From contig PWGF01000334.1 in the NCBI GenBank assembly GCA_003554375.1, positions 1 to 9,320 of the forward strand: a stretch of 9,320 bases of DNA, in the 5' to 3' direction. The notes below the pieces were generated by a model. The model was not told where the DNA came from and searched no databases. It saw only the letters and a list, made by a program, of their open reading frames with translations. Positions 6,556 to 9,320 of the stretch are shown piece by piece. A program made the translations under genes and the position numbers. Positions within the stretch are counted from its first letter, which is position 1, and every line of letters begins with the position of its first letter. This stretch comes from Spirochaetaceae bacterium (lineage in GTDB: Bacteria; Spirochaetota; Spirochaetia; DSM-27196; SKKC01).

Positions 6556-6587
6556 TATCCCTTGGAGGGAGCCAAGGAGTGTGTGGT

Positions 6588-7688
6588 ATGGCCGCCGGAA
6601 CGCGGCCCGAGTACGAACCGTATGCAGATAGCCGGCAACTCGGCGTCGTGGCCATCCGGCATGCGTGTCTGTGGGGGCTTGGCGTCCACGCCGTGTTGGT
6701 GGTCCTGTTCTTTGCGCTTGGGGTGAATATTCTTGCATGGTATAATTTTCTGAGTTGTGCGGCGTTTTGGTATGCGGCGTGGGGGAGCAGGAGCGGGCGA
6801 GTAGTCTCTCCATTCGTTGTGGCGAGCGGGGAGGTTTTCGTTCATGCGACCTTGGCTACCGTATTGCTGGGGGCTGGGGCCGGTTTCCAGCTGTATCTGC
6901 TTGTTCTCACCGCCTTTATGCCTGCTTCACCGATTGCTTCGTCCCGGGCGCGGGGTGCTTGGGCGCTTGGTTTTCTCGTTTACTTTGTCGCGCTGGTGTT
7001 GGTGGCCGGAAGCATCGGAGCCTATTATGAGCTTGATCCGGTCGTGATCAACGCCATGCGGTTGGCAAATGTTATTGTTGCGTTTGCTATCCTTGCGGGA
7101 ATTGTTCACCATTTGCGCCAAACGGCTGTGAGCGCGCAACGGAAGTTGCAGGAGCGCGCCCGTACCGATGTGCTAACCGGGCTATACAACCGCCGCGGAG
7201 TGCTCGAAATGTTGGAGCGGTGTCGCGCAGATCGCGAACGTCACGGTAGGCAGTTCTCGGTCATCCTGGGGGACCTCGATCGGTTCAAGGCGATCAACGA
7301 CCGCTACGGGCACGAGACGGGTGACGAGGTGTTGCGCCGAACGGCCTGCGCAATCGTGGGGACACTGCGGGGAGGCGACTCCGTCGGCCGGTGGGGCGGC
7401 GAGGAGTTCCTCATCGCGCTGCCAGGCAACGATGCCGAAACGGCCGCGCAGGTTGGTCAACGCGTGATCGAGGCGGTCCGCGCGGTGGAGGCGCCGGCGC
7501 GATCGAGCGGGCGGACCGGGAGCCGAAGGCGCGGTCCGGTGGTGACGATTTCACTCGGTGTGGCAACGGTTGTCGAGGGGGAATCGCTGGACTCGCTTAT
7601 CTCTCGCGCCGATCATGCGCTCTACCGCGCGAAGCGTGCCGGCAAAGATCGCCTCATGGTCGCAGAGTCGGTGCAGTGTGACTCCTGA
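6588..7688 (+). CDS. Membrane-bound diguanylate cyclase (GGDEF domain)
   Basis: 366 residues from ATG 6588, set by AAGGAG 8 bases upstream (6574-6579); the in-frame GTG 6579 overlaps that site. It makes the second messenger cyclic di-GMP from two GTP. The N-terminal half (about 26-175) is hydrophobic, with about five or six membrane segments (near 28-50, 52-66, 73-95, 97-113, 125-145 and 158-174) and no recognisable sensor domain. A short coiled linker (176-190) leads to the GGDEF domain: ARTDVLTGLYNRRG (191-204), GDLDRFKAINDRYGH (228-242) and the active site GGEEF (270-274). The product-inhibition I-site RGGD (261-264) lies five residues before it, as in feedback-controlled enzymes. The catalytic motifs are intact, so it is probably active. 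No EAL domain is present. A basic Ser/Arg/Gly insert (304-316) precedes the TISLG strand. Confidence 0.93.
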   Translation: MAAGTRPEYEPYADSRQLGVVAIRHACLWGLGVHAVLVVLFFALGVNILAWYNFLSCAAFWYAAWGSRSGRVVSPFVVASGEVFVHATLATVLLGAGAGFQLYLLVLTAFMPASPIASSRARGAWALGFLVYFVALVLVAGSIGAYYELDPVVINAMRLANVIVAFAILAGIVHHLRQTAVSAQRKLQERARTDVLTGLYNRRGVLEMLERCRADRERHGRQFSVILGDLDRFKAINDRYGHETGDEVLRRTACAIVGTLRGGDSVGRWGGEEFLIALPGNDAETAAQVGQRVIEAVRAVEAPARSSGRTGSRRRGPVVTISLGVATVVEGESLDSLISRADHALYRAKRAGKDRLMVAESVQCDS

Positions 7689-7721
7689 GGTGGGTGCGCG
7701 AACCTGGGAACTCTTGAAAAT

Positions 7722-7746
7722 CGCGGCGATGCGCGGCGATGCGCGG
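7722..7746. repeat. Tandem 10-bp repeat downstream of the cyclase
   Basis: CGCGGCGATG occurs twice head to tail (7722-7731 and 7732-7741) with a half copy after it, in the gap between the convergent cyclase and toxin genes. It is probably a slippage product; no function is evident. Confidence 0.45.
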
Positions 7747-7777
7747 ATACCGGCTACGGCAATACACGTCCGATAAC

Positions 7778-7794
7778 CCGCCCGTGGGGGGCGG
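7778..7794. other. GC hairpin between convergent genes
   Basis: CCGCCC (7778-7783) pairs with GGGCGG (7789-7794) around a 5-base loop. A second stem, CGGCTC (7793-7798) with GAGCCG (7812-7817), overlaps it. There is no T-run on either strand, so this can only be proposed as a weak transcript end for the cyclase and toxin genes. Confidence 0.3.
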
Positions 7795-7891
7795 CTCTCC
7801 TAGTGGGGGCGGAGCCGGGTTCTACATGGGTTCGTCATAGCTGGTGTAAAACGGCGTGCGATGGGCCGCGCCACCTGCCACCGGCCGGCGT

Positions 7892-8278
7892 TCAGGAATC
7901 CCACTGTGCCAAACGGTAATGGGCACGTATCCCTTCGTCCTTGGTAAGGAGGGGAGCGGCGTTGACCGCGGCGAGGGCTACAATCATCCGGTCGAACGGA
8001 TTGCGCGTCCAGCGGAGCTGCCATGCACGGCGGGACACGATTGAGCAGGGTGTATCGTCGATTGTCAGGGCGAGCCGCTCTTCGAGGTATTCCAGCACCG
8101 TGGCGGCGGTGGGCTTGAGGCGGCCGATTTCGTGCAGGTACTGGAGCTCGAGCCCGGCCATGGGGCTTGCGAGCAGCCGTGAGGTTTCCAGCGCCTGTGT
8201 AGCGGCCGGAGGAAACCGGTCGGCATCGCCTGCGTAGAGCCAGACGAGGACGTGGGTATCGAGATACAGCGGAGTCAT
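7892..8278 (-). CDS. vapC: Type II toxin, PIN-domain ribonuclease (VapC-like)
   Basis: 128 residues from ATG 8278 on the minus strand; a longer in-frame reading from 8368 gives only Gly/Pro/Arg-rich sequence and overlaps the antitoxin, so I rejected it. The protein has the PIN-domain layout: LYLDTHVLVWLYAGD with D7, LELQYL with E44, NPFDRMIVALA with D96 and LLTKDEGI with D114. These four acidic residues are the expected metal-binding active site of VapC-type RNases, which cleave tRNA or rRNA and stop growth when not neutralised. Its ATG overlaps the antitoxin stop as ATGA (8275-8278), the usual coupled arrangement. All key residues are present, so it should be active. The RNA target cannot be predicted. 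Confidence 0.9.
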   Translation of the reverse strand: MTPLYLDTHVLVWLYAGDADRFPPAATQALETSRLLASPMAGLELQYLHEIGRLKPTAATVLEYLEERLALTIDDTPCSIVSRRAWQLRWTRNPFDRMIVALAAVNAAPLLTKDEGIRAHYRLAQWDS

Positions 8279-8502
8279 ACGCCGGGGGTCCACTCTCCCG
8301 ACCAATCGAGATGAACGAGGTCTTCCGGGTCCCCCTCCGCCGCGTCCTGCGGGGGAAGGCGATCCCATACCGATGGAGCGTGCTCGGGTACGAGGCGGAT
8401 CGTGCGCCCCTTCCGCTCGATTACGACCGGTTCCCCCGTTTCCAACGAAGTGTCGAGAATGCGATAGAGGTTCTGACGAAGCTCCGTAGCCGTTACTTTC
8501 AT
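8275..8502 (-). CDS. Phd/YefM-type antitoxin of the VapC-like toxin
   Basis: 75 residues from ATG 8502. It opens MKVTATELRQNLYRILD, the standard N-terminal dimerisation and DNA-binding helix of Phd/YefM antitoxins, followed by GEPVVIERKGRTIRLVPE, the beta strands of that fold. The acidic tail (DPEDLVHLDWSGEW) should bind and block the toxin. An in-frame GTG at 8517 would add five residues (MYHVR) but lies within the predicted promoter. No ribosome binding site precedes 8502, and the predicted transcription start falls on or within a base or two of its A, so a leaderless message is likely. First gene of the two-gene operon; antitoxin and complex normally repress their own promoter. Confidence 0.88.
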   Translation of the reverse strand: MKVTATELRQNLYRILDTSLETGEPVVIERKGRTIRLVPEHAPSVWDRLPPQDAAEGDPEDLVHLDWSGEWTPGV

Positions 8503-8504
8503 AC

Positions 8505-8537
8505 GTACATGGTACACTTACGTACGTACGGAATCAA
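8505..8537 (-). promoter_or_regulatory. Promoter and GTAC-rich operator of the toxin-antitoxin operon
   Basis: On the minus strand TTGATT (8532-8537), a 17-bp spacer and TACCAT (8509-8514) form a plausible promoter. Four GTAC tetramers (8505, 8512, 8522 and 8526) fall within 25 bp. CGTACGTACG (8521-8530) is a perfect 10-bp palindrome in the spacer, and GTAC-ATG-GTAC (8505-8515) is an inverted repeat over the -10. These are well placed for autorepression by the antitoxin. Confidence 0.55.
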
Positions 8538-8630
8538 GGACGAGCGCTTACTTGTAGGGGGCCGGTTCGTGCAGGTACTCCCGCCTCCCAGTCGATCGGG
8601 GATAGGGCCGCGGGTGGGCGTCTGCCTTAG

Positions 8631-9320
8631 TCACAGCGCGGCGTGGGCCGCGGCGATCTCCGCGGCGACGCGGGCGTTGGCGTATACGAGCTCTTTGTTG
8701 GCGGCGAGCGTTCGCCCTTCGGTGAGTTGGTCCAGGCGGGAGAGGACGAACGGGGTCACCTCTTTGCCGCGGATGCCGTGGTGCTCGGCGGCCCGGACCG
8801 CTCGGTCGATGGCCCCGTTGAGCTCGTGCGGGTCCAGCTCGAACTCGGCGGGGATGGGATTGGCGACGAGGAGCCCGGAGTCGAGGCCGAGCCGGCGTGC
8901 GGCGTCCATGGCAAGTGCGACGGTCCGGGGATCGTCGGCGCGGTCGTCGGTGGGGTAGCCGCTGTCCCGGAGGTAGAAAGCCGGGAAGGAGCCGGCCCGG
9001 TAGCCGAGAACGGGCACCCCGTGCGTCTCGAGGACTTCTAGAGTCAGGCCGATATCGAGGATCGACTTAGCTCCGGCGCATACGACCGCGACCGGGGTGC
9101 GGGAGAGCTCGATGAGATCGGCCGAGATATCGAAGGTTCGGTGCGCATCGCGGTGCGCGCCGCCGATGCCGCCGGTGGCGAAGACCGGGATTCCGGCGAG
9201 GTGGGCGCAGAGCATGGTGGTGGCTACGGTGGTGGCGCCGTGGTGCCCCTTGGCCAGAAGGGTCGGCATGTCGCGGCGGCTTGCCTTCCGGATGTCCCGG
9301 CCGGTCGCCATAGAGCGGAT
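8631..9320 (-). CDS. psuG: Pseudouridine-5'-phosphate glycosidase, C-terminal part (cut by window edge)
   Basis: 229 codons are open from base 9320 down to TGA at 8631-8633; full-length enzymes have about 300 residues, so roughly the first 75 are missing. The methionine at 9311 is internal: family conservation already runs through it. The enzyme splits pseudouridine 5'-phosphate into uracil and ribose 5-phosphate in RNA modified-base salvage. Family blocks are plain: KASRRDMPTLLAKGHHGATTVA, VFATGGIGGAHR, TFDISADLIELSRT, VVCAGAKSILDIGLTLE, LVANPIPAEFE and GKEVTPFVLSRL. The lysine of CAGAKSILD matches the Schiff-base lysine of the E. coli enzyme, and the Asp of SADL, 17 residues earlier, the metal ligand, as I recall them. 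The fragment has no frameshift. A pseudouridine kinase (psuK) often adjoins but would lie outside the window. Confidence 0.95.
   Translation of the reverse strand: MRSMATGRDIRKASRRDMPTLLAKGHHGATTVATTMLCAHLAGIPVFATGGIGGAHRDAHRTFDISADLIELSRTPVAVVCAGAKSILDIGLTLEVLETHGVPVLGYRAGSFPAFYLRDSGYPTDDRADDPRTVALAMDAARRLGLDSGLLVANPIPAEFELDPHELNGAIDRAVRAAEHHGIRGKEVTPFVLSRLDQLTEGRTLAANKELVYANARVAAEIAAAHAAL

Noticed and set aside
8279..8368. 30-residue N-terminal extension of the toxin
   Set aside because: It is low-complexity Gly/Pro/Arg sequence overlapping the antitoxin; ATG 8278 with the ATGA overlap is the standard arrangement.
8311..8958. 215-codon plus-strand frame across the antitoxin and psuG
   Set aside because: It is a shadow of two recognised minus-strand genes, with no domain of its own.
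1..9320. tRNA or rRNA genes, CRISPR array, insertion sequence
   Set aside because: I saw no tRNA-like cloverleaf sequence, no regularly spaced long repeats with spacers, and no transposase or terminal inverted repeats.

Overview
This is a GC-rich window (roughly 60% by eye) from a double-membraned bacterium. It carries an outer-membrane lipoprotein-sorting-type protein, a signal-peptide-bearing beta-barrel protein ending in Phe, and a membrane-bound diguanylate cyclase. The seven-helix LuxR-type regulator next to an outer-membrane export locus recalls free-living Spirochaetia, but this is a guess from gene style and I would not rely on it.

Layout. Bases 1-1601 (+) hold the end of a LolA-like lipoprotein-sorting protein and a translationally coupled outer-membrane beta-barrel protein. 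They look like the tail of an operon whose upstream gene (outside the window) is commonly an MMPL/RND-type transporter in this arrangement. Bases 1658-2647 (+) encode a membrane-tethered regulator with seven predicted helices and a C-terminal LuxR/GerE helix-turn-helix; a strong nested hairpin covers its proposed start. Bases 2768-3949 (+) encode an AAA ATPase of the AAA_14-DUF4143 type with a C-terminal PD-(D/E)XK-like region. On the minus strand, 4081-6249 is a cytoplasmic family 3 glycoside hydrolase with its own promoter and a palindrome that could be an operator. Divergent from it, 6588-7688 (+) is a membrane diguanylate cyclase with an intact GGEEF and I-site, preceded by three tandem 12-bp repeats and an extended -10 promoter. 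Bases 7892-8502 (minus) form a Phd-type antitoxin/VapC toxin pair with a 4-base ATGA overlap and GTAC-rich operator DNA. Bases 8631-9320 (minus) are the C-terminal three quarters of pseudouridine-5'-phosphate glycosidase (PsuG), cut by the window edge.

How they fit together. The first three genes may form one functional unit, an envelope export locus and its possible membrane-bound regulator. The ATPase and the toxin-antitoxin pair are accessory cargo. GH3, the diguanylate cyclase and PsuG are separate single-gene functions. I found no convincing new multi-gene system. The most interesting signals are regulatory: the nested hairpin at the LuxR start, the palindrome under the GH3 promoter, the 12-bp repeats before the cyclase, and two predicted promoters (ATPase and antitoxin) that place the transcription start almost on the start codon, suggesting leaderless messages.
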